Positions 53,283-61,665 of a DNA stretch of 64,000 bases are shown piece by piece. The stretch lies in the NCBI GenBank assembly GCA_038321965.1, contig JBBQFL010000002.1:1-64000 (forward strand), in the 5' to 3' direction. Position 1 is the stretch's first letter, and each line of letters starts with the position of its first letter. This DNA is from UKL13-2 sp038321965. Lineage in GTDB: Bacteria; Pseudomonadota; Gammaproteobacteria; Burkholderiales; Usitatibacteraceae. The position numbers and the translations under genes are program-made. The notes beneath the pieces are model-generated. The model was not told the origin of the DNA, made no database searches, and worked only from the letters and a program-made list of their open reading frames with translations.

Positions 53283-53342
53283 AAAGGAGCCGTGGTCGAT
53301 ATTTTTCGCGGTCTGATTGAACTATCGACCACGGTCCCCTTT
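53283..53342. terminator. Long hairpin after the HNH genes, part of a repeated sequence
   Basis: AAAGGAGCCGTGGTCGATA (53283-53301) and TATCGACCACGGTCCCCTTT (53323-53342) pair almost perfectly over about 18 bases, followed by ACTCTTTTT. It can end transcription of the HNH genes. The first arm is repeated with small changes at 54783 (AAAAGGGGCCGAGGTCGAT followed by a T run). Confidence 0.7.
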
Positions 53343-53416
53343 ACTCTTTTTCGCATCTCTCAATGCGGGGCTAAACTGCTCAGCGTTCCAGACAGAAGCT
53401 TAACGAGGTGATCGCG

Positions 53417-54220
53417 ATGCGTGAGTTTCCCGCCGATGTTGAATATAACGAGCGAGGCGAAGGACCGGCACTGTTGCTCCTGCCGGGAAGTTTCGGGACG
53501 GGCTCGGGATGGAGAGCTGTCACCGATCGACTCGCGCGTAGCTACCGCATTGTGACAACGAGCCTGATTGGCTACGGCGCGACTGCAGAACGCCGTCCTC
53601 TCGGCAACGCGACCATGCGCCAGCAGACGGAAGTCATCGACCGCATCCTCGAGCGGATTGGCGAGCCGACACACGTGGTCGGTCATTCCTTCGGTGCCCT
53701 TGCGGCGCTTGTGCACGCAATCGAAGGCACGATCAAGCCGGCAAGTCTCATGCTAGTGGAAGCCAATCCTTTCGGGCTATTGAAGACGTCGGGGGAAGCC
53801 GATCTATATGCGATGTTCGGCGCGATGACCCGTGACTATTTTGCCGAGTTCGAAGCCAACCGGCCAGATGCCGCGCGTTACGTGATCGACTTCTACGGTG
53901 GCGAAGGGACTTTTGCCGCGTTTCCCGCCAAAGTCCGTGACTACGTCATCAAGACGACGCCTGCGAACATTCGCGACTGGTCGTCGGCCACACCCTTCGA
54001 GCCACCGCCGTCTGCCTTCCACCAGATTACCGCAACGACGCTCGTTATCCGCGGCGGCGATGGCCATCCGGCGATGATGCGCATCGCTGAAACCCTGGCC
54101 GAGGCCATTCCGCACGCGCGCCTCGAGACAGTCGCTGGAGGCAGCCACTTCCTGCCGGCAACCCATCCAGCTGAGCTCGCCCGGCTTCTGGACGCTCATG
54201 TAGATGCCGGCATCACCTGA
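53417..54220 (+). CDS. Alpha/beta-hydrolase
   Basis: A 267-residue hydrolase. It has LLLLPGSFGTGSGW as the oxyanion region, the elbow HVVGHSFGALAALV (G-H-S-F-G), an Asp in IRGGDGHPAM region and His in VAGGSHFLPATHP. No signal peptide. The ATG at 53417 follows GAGG at eight bases; a GTG three codons upstream is in frame. Substrate unknown; typical of lactonase/esterase/epoxide-hydrolase relatives. It stands between two copies of the GGTCGAT repeat in the accessory region. Confidence 0.88.
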   Translation: MREFPADVEYNERGEGPALLLLPGSFGTGSGWRAVTDRLARSYRIVTTSLIGYGATAERRPLGNATMRQQTEVIDRILERIGEPTHVVGHSFGALAALVHAIEGTIKPASLMLVEANPFGLLKTSGEADLYAMFGAMTRDYFAEFEANRPDAARYVIDFYGGEGTFAAFPAKVRDYVIKTTPANIRDWSSATPFEPPPSAFHQITATTLVIRGGDGHPAMMRIAETLAEAIPHARLETVAGGSHFLPATHPAELARLLDAHVDAGIT

Positions 54221-54368
54221 GAAACGGCAGGGTTTAACTTGATAGCATCGTAGCAAATGGAGCGGGCAAGGAAAACTTTGCCGTACGAAATGTGCTGCAA
54301 ATTTGGACCTGCCCCCTTCCGCAGTCAAATGCGCGTACTGCCCGTCAATTGTAAATACGTTTTTCCGA

Positions 54369-54890
54369 ATGATCATGCCACGCTATGTACCATCGAAAAT
54401 CGTTATCCGTCAAAATCGAGTTTTACATTGCGTAGGTGCCACATTGGCCTGGTACTCCTCCTCCCTTGCGTTTGCGGTCCGCCCGGAAGATGCCGTCCGC
54501 GTCGCCGATGCCGTTGCGCTGCAGAATGCATGGACCAAAGACACGCCATTTATTCACGCGATGTCCAGGAACGGTGTACTTCTTGCAACAGTCAATGCGG
54601 TCAATATGCAGTGTGCGCCGGGCCGCGACATATACCTGAACCAGCAGTTTGCCCGGCTGCAGGACGCCGATCTCGCAAAAGCGCACGAGCAAATCGGGGC
54701 ACTGATTGACTGTATCGACAAGAACCCCGGCGAGGTGCTGGAGGCGACCAAACTTCCGTACACGCCGCATTTTTTAAAGAGTAAAAGGGGCCGAGGTCGA
54801 TTTTTTTGCACCAGCCGCTCAAATTTTTTCAGTCTGTCGAGTAGGCTATCGATTTTGAGAGCAACGATGTTGATCGAAGCCTGTCAATAA
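54369..54890 (+). CDS. Small exported-looking protein with a repeat-derived C-terminus
   Basis: From ATG 54369 the frame encodes about 173 residues; ATG 54375 is an alternative. The start (VLHCVGATLAWYSSSLAFAV) resembles a signal peptide, followed by RPEDAVRVADAVALQNAW and a helical ADLAKAHEQIGALIDCIDKN. From about base 54783 the frame passes into a copy of the GGTCGAT repeat and the residues turn basic and Ser-rich (SKRGRGRFFCTSRSN), so the original C-terminus is probably lost. No family recognised. It may be a decaying gene. Confidence 0.4.
   Translation: MIMPRYVPSKIVIRQNRVLHCVGATLAWYSSSLAFAVRPEDAVRVADAVALQNAWTKDTPFIHAMSRNGVLLATVNAVNMQCAPGRDIYLNQQFARLQDADLAKAHEQIGALIDCIDKNPGEVLEATKLPYTPHFLKSKRGRGRFFCTSRSNFFSLSSRLSILRATMLIEACQ
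54783..54807. repeat. Half copy of the GGTCGAT repeat
   Basis: AAAAGGGGCCGAGGTCGAT followed by T7 matches the first arm of the hairpin at 53283, but no second arm follows. It lies at the 3' end of the ORF from 54369. Confidence 0.55.
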
Positions 54891-54935
54891 CGCTCGCCAC
54901 AACTCGTTAACGGTTAACTCACGAACGGAACCAAA

Positions 54936-55316
54936 ATGGCACGCCAAATCATCTTCACCGCCAACGCAGCGAAACCACCCGCCATGTACAGCCAGGCAGT
55001 CAAGGCCGCTGGCCTCGTCTTCGTGTCGGGTACTGCGCCGAACGATCCGGCGACCGGAGCGATCAAGGGAACGACCATACAGGAGCAGACGCGGCAATGC
55101 CTGACCAACATCTCGGCAATTCTGGAAGAGGCTGGAAGCTCGATGGAAAAAATTGTCAGCGTGACAATTGTGATGGCCGACGAAGATGATTTCGCGGGAA
55201 TGAACGAGGAATGGTTGAAGTGGTTTCCCACCAACCCGCCGGCGCGGCAGGGCGCCAAACTGCCTGCGCGCATTCCCGGCCTGAAGGTGTCCATTGCGGC
55301 CATTGCCGAGGCCTGA
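54936..55316 (+). CDS. RidA family protein
   Basis: A 126-residue RidA/YjgF/UK114-type protein. Characteristic stretches are PPAMYSQAVKAAGLVFVSGTAP, EQTRQCLTNISAILEEAGSSM and the C-terminal PARQGAKLPARIPGLKVSIAAIA. RidA enzymes hydrolyse reactive enamine/imine intermediates; the usual conserved Arg lies in PARQGAKLPARIPG. It is 43 bases ahead of the DOPA-dioxygenase-like gene and probably shares its transcript. Confidence 0.92.
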   Translation: MARQIIFTANAAKPPAMYSQAVKAAGLVFVSGTAPNDPATGAIKGTTIQEQTRQCLTNISAILEEAGSSMEKIVSVTIVMADEDDFAGMNEEWLKWFPTNPPARQGAKLPARIPGLKVSIAAIAEA

Positions 55317-55359
55317 TCACAATTTGCGGGAAGTGCCATTTACCGAGATTGAAATCGCC

Positions 55360-55755
55360 ATGAATAGCCAACCCGCCCCTTACCATGCCCACATCTACTA
55401 CGCTCTCAACAATCGCGCCGCCGCCGAATCGCTGCACCTGCGCCTAAGCCAAATAAAGGAGTCCGGTGAAATCCCCCAACTTCTGTACGTCGGCCAACTA
55501 CGAGACCGCAAAGTCGGACCACACCCCATTCCGCAATTCGAGATTCATTTCACGCAAGACGTTTTGCCAAATATTCTACTTATTCTCGAAGCTTCGGGAT
55601 TGACAGCGCTGGTGCATCCGCTCACCGATGACGATGTCGCGGACCACACGACGCTGGCGCACTGGATTGGCGTACCACTAGCACTCGACCTGACCACGCT
55701 CGATCCGCCAGGCATGAACAAGGGCGTTGCGCGTTTCGCCAAATCGGATTTTTGA
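55360..55755 (+). CDS. DOPA 4,5-dioxygenase-like protein
   Basis: A 131-residue protein from ATG 55360 (the frame is open from 55294). PYHAHIYYALNN at the start, VGPHPIPQFEIHF in the middle and LVHPLTDDDVADHTTLAHWIGVPLALDL at the end give the pattern of His residues of the DOPA 4,5-dioxygenase family. Fungal and plant relatives open catechol rings; bacterial members are mostly uncharacterised. Confidence 0.85.
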   Translation: MNSQPAPYHAHIYYALNNRAAAESLHLRLSQIKESGEIPQLLYVGQLRDRKVGPHPIPQFEIHFTQDVLPNILLILEASGLTALVHPLTDDDVADHTTLAHWIGVPLALDLTTLDPPGMNKGVARFAKSDF

Positions 55756-55913
55756 GTCTTCTGTTTAGCTGGCGTAACTTGGCAGCGTAAGATTCGCGGG
55801 ATTGCAAAAATGCAGCTTCGCATGGAGTATCAGGAGCGGCGCGGACATATCACTGGCGGACCACAACGAAGCTGCGGCCCGAACGTGACGGGAAATCGGA
55901 TATCGCGTCTGCG

Positions 55914-56567
55914 TTAACCCGCTGCGGCCGCCGACGACATCGGCTGCGACTTGCGGGCGGCTTCGAGGCCGCGTATCAACCTGTCGAGAGACTCGTTTGG
56001 CTCGGCGTTGCTCTTGCTGCTGAGATGGCGTTGCAGCTTCACAATGAGATCATAAATATCGGCAATCGACGTGCAGGCCTCGATGCGCGGCTGCATGCGA
56101 TCAGCGGCGGCGCCCATGAGGTGCCGTGCTTCCAGAGCCAGCAGCCGTTTGGCCGCATCCAGTTCACTGATGGCGCCTTTCGGCTGTGGCATTGCCGCGG
56201 TTGCCGCACGCGAAGGTTGTGCAACGGGTGGTGCCGCAGCGGTTGCCGCACGCGGCTTTTCCACAACAGGCGGCGCAAACCGCGCCGGTGCAACGATCGG
56301 ATCGCTATGCACTGAATTCCGATCAGGCGCGACATAACCGGTCACCAGTAATTTACCGAGTACGCCATGCACACCAACGATGTCGCCAGATAGCGAAAAT
56401 AGTTGTTCCATCGAACGGAACCCATCGATGCGCTGCATCAGACATTTCTGCGCAGGCTCCAGTTTCGCGCCCGCCAACGCCCGGGCGCCCAAATCAGTAA
56501 TGTGCAATACCTCGTCATCGAAACGCGACATGTCTAACAAGGCTTTGCTGATTTTGGCGATGCTCAT
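55914..56567 (-). CDS. Unknown protein with N-terminal winged-helix-like part and Pro/Ala linker
   Basis: A 217-residue protein. The first about 80 residues (ISKALLDMSRFDDEVLHITD, FRSMEQLFSLSGDIVGVHGVLGKLLVTGYV) look like a small helical regulatory or winged-helix-like domain; a Pro/Ala/Arg-rich linker (about 88-130) leads to a helical end (LLALEARHLMGAAADRMQPR). Similar two-part proteins occur in Betaproteobacteria without known function. A copy of the motif ATTGTTTACAA lies 119 bases upstream of its start (56686). Confidence 0.65.
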   Translation of the reverse strand: MSIAKISKALLDMSRFDDEVLHITDLGARALAGAKLEPAQKCLMQRIDGFRSMEQLFSLSGDIVGVHGVLGKLLVTGYVAPDRNSVHSDPIVAPARFAPPVVEKPRAATAAAPPVAQPSRAATAAMPQPKGAISELDAAKRLLALEARHLMGAAADRMQPRIEACTSIADIYDLIVKLQRHLSSKSNAEPNESLDRLIRGLEAARKSQPMSSAAAAG

Positions 56568-56685
56568 CTACGACGGTTCCAGAGAAATTTCAACGAATAA
56601 CTAGGTATTCGGACAGGTCGGGTAACAGCCACGAACTTTAGCGGAAAACGTTATCCATCTAGTCCAATTTTGTGCACTGTTGACA

Positions 56686-56696
56686 ATTGTTTACAA
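56686..56696. promoter_or_regulatory. GntR-type operator candidate, copy 1
   Basis: ATTGTTTACAA contains TTGT and ACAA around TT, the dyad form bound by FCD-subfamily GntR regulators. It is identical to the copy at 57160 and lies upstream of the divergent unknown gene. Confidence 0.45.
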
Positions 56697-56828
56697 GATT
56701 GCCGCGCGGAAGATCAGCCAGGCTTTGTCGATTCTTGCCACCAAATTCCAATTCCATTTCATTCCAGAAATAAATCGGCATTTGCTTGCCGACAATTACG
56801 ACTCGCAAACAGGCTGCGTTGCGGTTTT

Positions 56829-56965
56829 GCTCCTTCCCCTGCAGTTGGGGGGAACAACCTCAAGGGTTGCGCCGGGCGGGGATGGGGGCGTGAATCCAAA
56901 GCGAGACATTGGTTGAGCATCGCCCCCATCCCTACCTTCCCCCGTTGCCGGGGGAAGGAGTAAAC
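56829..56965. repeat. GC-rich palindromic repeat, intergenic (family A copy 4)
   Basis: CTCCTTCCCC (56829) faces GGGGGAAGGAG at the end, and GGGATGGGGGCG faces CGCCCCCATCCC inside. Same composition and layout as the copies in hrpA and pbpC, but outside any gene. Confidence 0.75.
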
Positions 56966-57159
56966 CGTGATCCGCGACTCACCCGCAATAAAAATTGTCC
57001 AAGATTCGCGTCGAGACTAAATGGACAAATGATCCACAAATGGAATAACACTTGGACAAACCGAAAGTGAAGCCGGGTCCGGCTTCCTGCGGGTATGTGA
57101 GAAAGCAAAGCGCTCATTTCTGGTGAAAACGACATTTCCCTTAGTTGTCTTTTTTGCAT

Positions 57160-57171
57160 ATTGTTTACAAT
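57160..57171. promoter_or_regulatory. GntR-type operator candidate, copy 2
   Basis: ATTGTTTACAAT is a 5-base-arm dyad (ATTGT/ACAAT with TT between) 47 bases before the phnR start, in the expected promoter region. TACAAACAAG follows. It repeats the 11-mer at 56686. Confidence 0.55.
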
Positions 57172-57217
57172 CTACAAACAAGTCCTTATCATTTGCCCTC
57201 CACACTCAAACGTCGCC

Positions 57218-57919
57218 ATGCACAACGCTCTCAAGAAAAAGCCGGTCGCGCATGCAATCGAACCGCTGCGCCAGCATTCGCTAGTCACGCTTGCGCAAAA
57301 CGAGCTTGAGCGAAGGATCATTTCGGATGAAATTCCGGCGGGCACCAAGCTTAATGAAGCCGATATCGCTGCGGCGCTGGGTGTTTCGCGTGGGCCGGTG
57401 CGCGAGGCGTTTCGTGCCTTGGGTCAGGCGGGACTGGTACGGGTGGAAAAGAATCGTGGCGTGTTCGTACGCGAAGTTTCGCTCACGGAAGCCAGCGAAT
57501 TTTACGAGGTTCGCGCGGCGCTGGAGGGGCTTATCGGCAAGCTGGCGGCACAACGTATCCAAGCCGCGGAGATTGCACAACTGCGTTCCATCATCAAGAA
57601 AATGCACGCTGGAAGCCGCAGCCGTAAAGCGGATGCTTACTTCGCGCTCAATGTGGAATTCCACGATCTGCTGGCGCGCGCGGCGCGCAACGAGGTGCTG
57701 CTGGCCAGCTACCGCAATGTCGTCAATCAGCTCGACCTTTATCGGCGCGCGACCATCTCGCACAGCGCCAGCAACATTCCGCTTTCCACCAAAGAACATG
57801 AAGCCATTGTCGACGCGATTGAAGCGGGTGACCATGCGCTTGCGGAAAAACGCTTAACCGCGCACGTGCTGGCCAGCCGCACCAGATTGCAGGAGGCGCT
57901 TGCACCTGCGAAGAAGTAG
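57218..57919 (+). CDS. phnR: GntR-family regulator of phosphonate utilisation (PhnR-like)
   Basis: A 233-residue FCD-type GntR regulator from ATG 57218. The N-terminal winged helix contains TLAQNELERRIISDEIPAGTKLNEADIAAALGVSRGPVREAFRAL. The FCD effector domain has the His/Asp pattern SKADAYFALNVEFHDLLARAA and STKEHEAIVDAIEAGDHALAEKRL. It stands 55 bases before phnA on the same strand, so it very probably controls phosphonate catabolism and itself; candidate sites are the two TTGTTTACAA dyads upstream. The frame is open from 57161. Confidence 0.88.
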   Translation: MHNALKKKPVAHAIEPLRQHSLVTLAQNELERRIISDEIPAGTKLNEADIAAALGVSRGPVREAFRALGQAGLVRVEKNRGVFVREVSLTEASEFYEVRAALEGLIGKLAAQRIQAAEIAQLRSIIKKMHAGSRSRKADAYFALNVEFHDLLARAARNEVLLASYRNVVNQLDLYRRATISHSASNIPLSTKEHEAIVDAIEAGDHALAEKRLTAHVLASRTRLQEALAPAKK

Positions 57920-57974
57920 TTAACTCGAACAGATCACGGTTTCAAACCATTTACCAACCCAAGGAATCCGCAAC

Positions 57975-59234
57975 ATGAACGCAAGCAGACCCAACGTCCA
58001 CGTCAACGGCATCGACTATCGCTGGCCGTTGCGCCCGGTGGTGGTGGTCTGCATTGACGGCGGAGACCCCGCCTACTTTAAGCAGTTCCTGGCCGAAGGC
58101 ATCATCCCCAACATTGCCGGCTTCATCCAGCGAGGGTTTAGTACTGTGGCGGACGGCACCATGCCATCATTTACGTGCCCGAACAATATGTCCATCATTA
58201 CCGGCACACCTGCATCGAAACACGGCATTTCCGGCAATTTCTATCTCGACACCGCCACCGGCCAACCAGTAGTGATGACCGGCCCTGAACTACTGCGAGG
58301 CGATACCATCATCGCCAAATTTGCAGGGGCAGGTGCGCGCGTGGTGTCGATCACAGCCAAAGACAAATTGCGCAAGCAGCTCGGCAAGAATCTGGATGTG
58401 AGCAAGGGGCATGTCTCGTTCTCGTCCGAGTACGCCGGTAAATGCACGATGGCGGAAAACGGCATCGAGAAAGTGCTCGAGTTCGTCGGCATGCCGCAAC
58501 CGGATATGTATTCGATGGAGCTGTCATTGCTGGTGCTCGAAGCGGGTATCAAACTGTTGGAGCAAAAGCGGCCAGACCTGCTCTACTTGTCGCTGACAGA
58601 TTTTGTTCAGCATAAATACGCGCCGACAGAAGACGGTGCGCGAATTTTCTATCGGGCGCTCGACGCCTGCATTGGCCGTCTCGCCGCGCAGGACGCCACG
58701 GTTGCGCTGATCGCCGACCACGGCATGAACGACAAGAGCAACGCCGAGGGCCAGCCCAACGTCATCTGGCTGCAAGACGTACTCGACGCCAAGTTCGGCA
58801 AAGGCGACGTGAAAGTCATCTGCCCGATCACCGATGCCTTCGTCGCTCATCACGGCGCGCTGGGCGGCTTCGTGCGCGTATGGTGTCTTGGCAAAACCAC
58901 GCCGCAGCAAGTCATGGAAGTCGTTCGCAATATCGAAGGCATCGAAACCGTGATGGACAAGGAAGCCGTATGCCGCGAACTGGACATGCCGGCGGATCGC
59001 GAAGGCGATGTAGCCGTAATCTCGCGGGCCAATGTGTGCATCGGCGCTTCGCAGGCAGACCACAATCTGAAAGGTCTGGAAGGACATCGGCTGCGCACCC
59101 ACGGCGGAACCTCGGAAGCCAAGGTGCCATTCATCGTCAACTATCCACTCAACGATACCTACAAGCTGAAGACCGGAGTGTCCACATTGAAGAGTTACCA
59201 GATATTTGATTTCGCCATCAACGGGACACTGTGA
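57975..59234 (+). CDS. phnA: Phosphonoacetate hydrolase
   Basis: A 419-residue alkaline-phosphatase-superfamily enzyme that splits phosphonoacetate into acetate and phosphate. VVVCIDGGDPAYFKQFL supplies a metal ligand Asp, GTMPSFTCPNNMSIITG the nucleophile Thr, and LSLTDFVQHKYAP, ALIADHGMNDKS and the C-terminal THGGTSEAKVPFI the second metal set. Length and sequence are those of PhnA. Its TGA overlaps the phnY ATG by one base. Confidence 0.95.
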   Translation: MNASRPNVHVNGIDYRWPLRPVVVVCIDGGDPAYFKQFLAEGIIPNIAGFIQRGFSTVADGTMPSFTCPNNMSIITGTPASKHGISGNFYLDTATGQPVVMTGPELLRGDTIIAKFAGAGARVVSITAKDKLRKQLGKNLDVSKGHVSFSSEYAGKCTMAENGIEKVLEFVGMPQPDMYSMELSLLVLEAGIKLLEQKRPDLLYLSLTDFVQHKYAPTEDGARIFYRALDACIGRLAAQDATVALIADHGMNDKSNAEGQPNVIWLQDVLDAKFGKGDVKVICPITDAFVAHHGALGGFVRVWCLGKTTPQQVMEVVRNIEGIETVMDKEAVCRELDMPADREGDVAVISRANVCIGASQADHNLKGLEGHRLRTHGGTSEAKVPFIVNYPLNDTYKLKTGVSTLKSYQIFDFAINGTL

Positions 59235-60673
59235 TGAGCCGGGTTGTGGACGCGCCGCGTATTGAGGCCATGCGCATTGCCGGTGAAAAAGTGTTTACAG
59301 ATCGTGTCATTGAAATCCGCTATCCCTACACTGGCGAGGTCATTGCGACGGTGCCCAAGGCATCGATAGACGATGTCCGCCGCGCGTTTCGCATCGCACG
59401 TCAATACAAGGCGAAACTGACCCGACACGAACGCTACAAAATCCTCATGCGGGCGGGCGAGCTCATCGCTGAACGCAAAAATGAAATGGCGCGATTGATC
59501 ACACTCGAGTCGGGGCTGTGCATCAAGGACACCATGTATGAAGTCGGGCGCGCGTCGGACGTGCTGCTGTTCACGGCACAGCAGGCGCTTGTCGACGATG
59601 GTCAATCCTTTTCATGCGATCTCACGCACCACGGCAAATCGCGGCGCGTACACACGATGCGCGAGCCACTGCTTGGCGTGATCTCAGCCATCACCCCATT
59701 TAATCACCCGCTCAATCAGGTGATCCATAAAGTGGCGCCAGCGATTGCGACCAACAACCGCATGGTGCTCAAACCGACCGAGAAAACACCGCTAGCCGCT
59801 TTGGCACTTGCCGATATTCTCTACGAGGCAGGTTTGCCACCGGAAATGCTCTCGGTCATCACCGGCGACCCGAAAGAGATCGCCGATGAAATGCTGACCA
59901 ATGCCGATGTCGACATGGTTACCTTTACCGGTGGCGTGGCGATCGGCAAATACATCTCGGCCAAAGCTACATATAAACGCCAGGTACTGGAGCTCGGCGG
60001 TAACGACCCGATTGTCGTGATGGATGATGCCGATGTCGTGAAGGCGGCTGAACTTGCCGCCAACGGTTCGTACAAGAATTCCGGCCAGCGTTGCACGGCA
60101 GTAAAGCGGATTCTGGTCCATGAAAAGGTGGCTGCACCATTTACCGAAGCCCTGCTTGCCAAGACACGTGCGTGGACCTACGGCGACCCGCTTGACCCCA
60201 ACGTCGATATGGGAACCGTGATCGACGAAGCGGCTGCGACGCGTTTTGAATCTCTCGTCAATGCCGCGGTTGCTCAGGGTGCACGACTATTACATGGCAA
60301 CCAGCGCGATGGTGCCTCGTATTCCCCCACCCTGATTGATCAGGTTCGTCCCGACATGGATGTTGTCAAATATGAAACCTTCGGCCCGGTTTCCCCGGTG
60401 ATTACGTTCAAGGACGTGGATGAAGCAATACACATCGTCAACGGTACCGACTACGGCTTGTCCTCAGGTGTATGTACCAACCGGCTGGACGACATCATGC
60501 GCTTTGTAAAAGAATTGAATGTTGGGTCAGTCAACATTTGGGAAGTGCCTGGCTACCGGCTGGAGGTCACTCCATTCGGTGGCATCAAGGATTCGGGGAT
60601 TGGTGCCAAAGAAGGTGTGCAGGAGGCTTGCAAGAGTTTTACCAATCAAAAAACCTATTCTCTACCTTGGTAA
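59234..60673 (+). CDS. phnY: Phosphonoacetaldehyde dehydrogenase
   Basis: A 479-residue aldehyde dehydrogenase oxidising phosphonoacetaldehyde to phosphonoacetate, which PhnA then cleaves. The active-site Cys is in NSGQRCTAVKRI near 286, the general base Glu in LELGGNDPIV, and the cofactor site in VTFTGGVAIGK. ATG 59234 shares a base with the phnA stop; a GTG one codon earlier is also in frame. The amino transferase (PhnW) making phosphonoacetaldehyde from 2-aminoethylphosphonate is not in the window. Confidence 0.93.
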   Translation: MSRVVDAPRIEAMRIAGEKVFTDRVIEIRYPYTGEVIATVPKASIDDVRRAFRIARQYKAKLTRHERYKILMRAGELIAERKNEMARLITLESGLCIKDTMYEVGRASDVLLFTAQQALVDDGQSFSCDLTHHGKSRRVHTMREPLLGVISAITPFNHPLNQVIHKVAPAIATNNRMVLKPTEKTPLAALALADILYEAGLPPEMLSVITGDPKEIADEMLTNADVDMVTFTGGVAIGKYISAKATYKRQVLELGGNDPIVVMDDADVVKAAELAANGSYKNSGQRCTAVKRILVHEKVAAPFTEALLAKTRAWTYGDPLDPNVDMGTVIDEAAATRFESLVNAAVAQGARLLHGNQRDGASYSPTLIDQVRPDMDVVKYETFGPVSPVITFKDVDEAIHIVNGTDYGLSSGVCTNRLDDIMRFVKELNVGSVNIWEVPGYRLEVTPFGGIKDSGIGAKEGVQEACKSFTNQKTYSLPW

Positions 60674-60791
60674 ATCTGTCGTGATCGCTGGCGACAGCTG
60701 GCACCGCCCGCCAGTTAAAAACCGCAAGCCAGGTTAAGTCCTGTGCTCTAGAGTGGGTTCATTGAACCCCAACGCAAACGCCTGAAACCCA

Positions 60792-61661
60792 ATGAAGATT
60801 CTCACCCGTGAAACCTACGCGAAACGCATCGAGCGTGTGGTCGACTACCTGATCGATCATCTTGATGGCGATGTTGATCTGCATCGACTGGCCGAAGAAG
60901 CATTCCTTTCGCCATATCATTTTCATCGCGTTTATCACGGCATGACCGGTGAAACGATTGCCGAGACGGTACGACGGCTACGGTTGCATCGCGCAGCGGT
61001 GAAGCTGATTTCTTCGGACATCGCCATCAGCAACCTGGCGATTGAAGCCGGCTACGGCAGTGTGCAAGCATTCAACCGCGCGTTTCGCGAAGGCTACGGC
61101 ACGCCGCCGGCTGCCTATCGCGCCAAACAGGCTCGCAGCTCCGCGCTGCAAATGCGGCATCCCGCATCTGCACTATCCGCCGACGAGAAGCACTTGTTTG
61201 AAGTCACGATGAAACACATGCAGCCGCATCGCGTCGTTGCCCTGCGGCATCAGGGTGACTATATGAATATCGGCAACACCTTCGAGCGATTGAGTATCTG
61301 GGCCGCAGGGCAGGGTTTGATGGACAAGGCGGTGCGTTGTTTTGCCATTTACTACGACGACCCCGCAGCGAAACCCAAGGAGGCACTCGTGTCTGACGCC
61401 TGTCTTGAGTTTCCGGTAGACGTGGCGCCGCCGCCTGAATATCGCGTCATCGATACGCCTTCTGGCCGATGCGCATCGCTGGTGTACAAGGGGCCGTATT
61501 CCGATTTGGAGAAGCCTTACAGATGGCTGTTCGGCGAATGGTTACCAACATCTGGCGAGGAGCCGGACGACCAGCCGTGCTTTGAGGAATATCTCAACGA
61601 CGCACGCAGTACACCGCCGCAGGATTTGCTCACCGCAATCTATATGCCGCTGAAGCGATAG
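60792..61661 (+). CDS. AraC-family regulator with GyrI-like effector domain
   Basis: A 289-residue regulator. The DNA-binding part is N-terminal (about 10-110), with DGDVDLHRLAEEAFLSPYHFHRVYHGMTGETI and the second helix-turn-helix around IAIEAGYGSVQAFNRAFREG; the C-terminal 150 residues are a GyrI-like ligand-binding domain (PHRVVALRHQGDYMNIG, FPVDVAPPPEYRVIDTPSGR). This Rob/MarA-like layout senses small toxic molecules. Two membrane-protein genes follow within 4 and 24 bases. Confidence 0.92.
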   Translation: MKILTRETYAKRIERVVDYLIDHLDGDVDLHRLAEEAFLSPYHFHRVYHGMTGETIAETVRRLRLHRAAVKLISSDIAISNLAIEAGYGSVQAFNRAFREGYGTPPAAYRAKQARSSALQMRHPASALSADEKHLFEVTMKHMQPHRVVALRHQGDYMNIGNTFERLSIWAAGQGLMDKAVRCFAIYYDDPAAKPKEALVSDACLEFPVDVAPPPEYRVIDTPSGRCASLVYKGPYSDLEKPYRWLFGEWLPTSGEEPDDQPCFEEYLNDARSTPPQDLLTAIYMPLKR

Positions 61662-61665
61662 CGGC

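Larger units (their letters stand above)
56568..57217. other. Divergent gap of 650 bases before phnR
   Basis: It holds promoters for the minus-strand unknown gene and for phnR, two copies of the dyad ATTGTTTACAA, and the family A palindrome at 56829-56965. A frame from 57161 is in phase with phnR but lacks a ribosome-binding site. No other gene seen. Confidence 0.6.
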
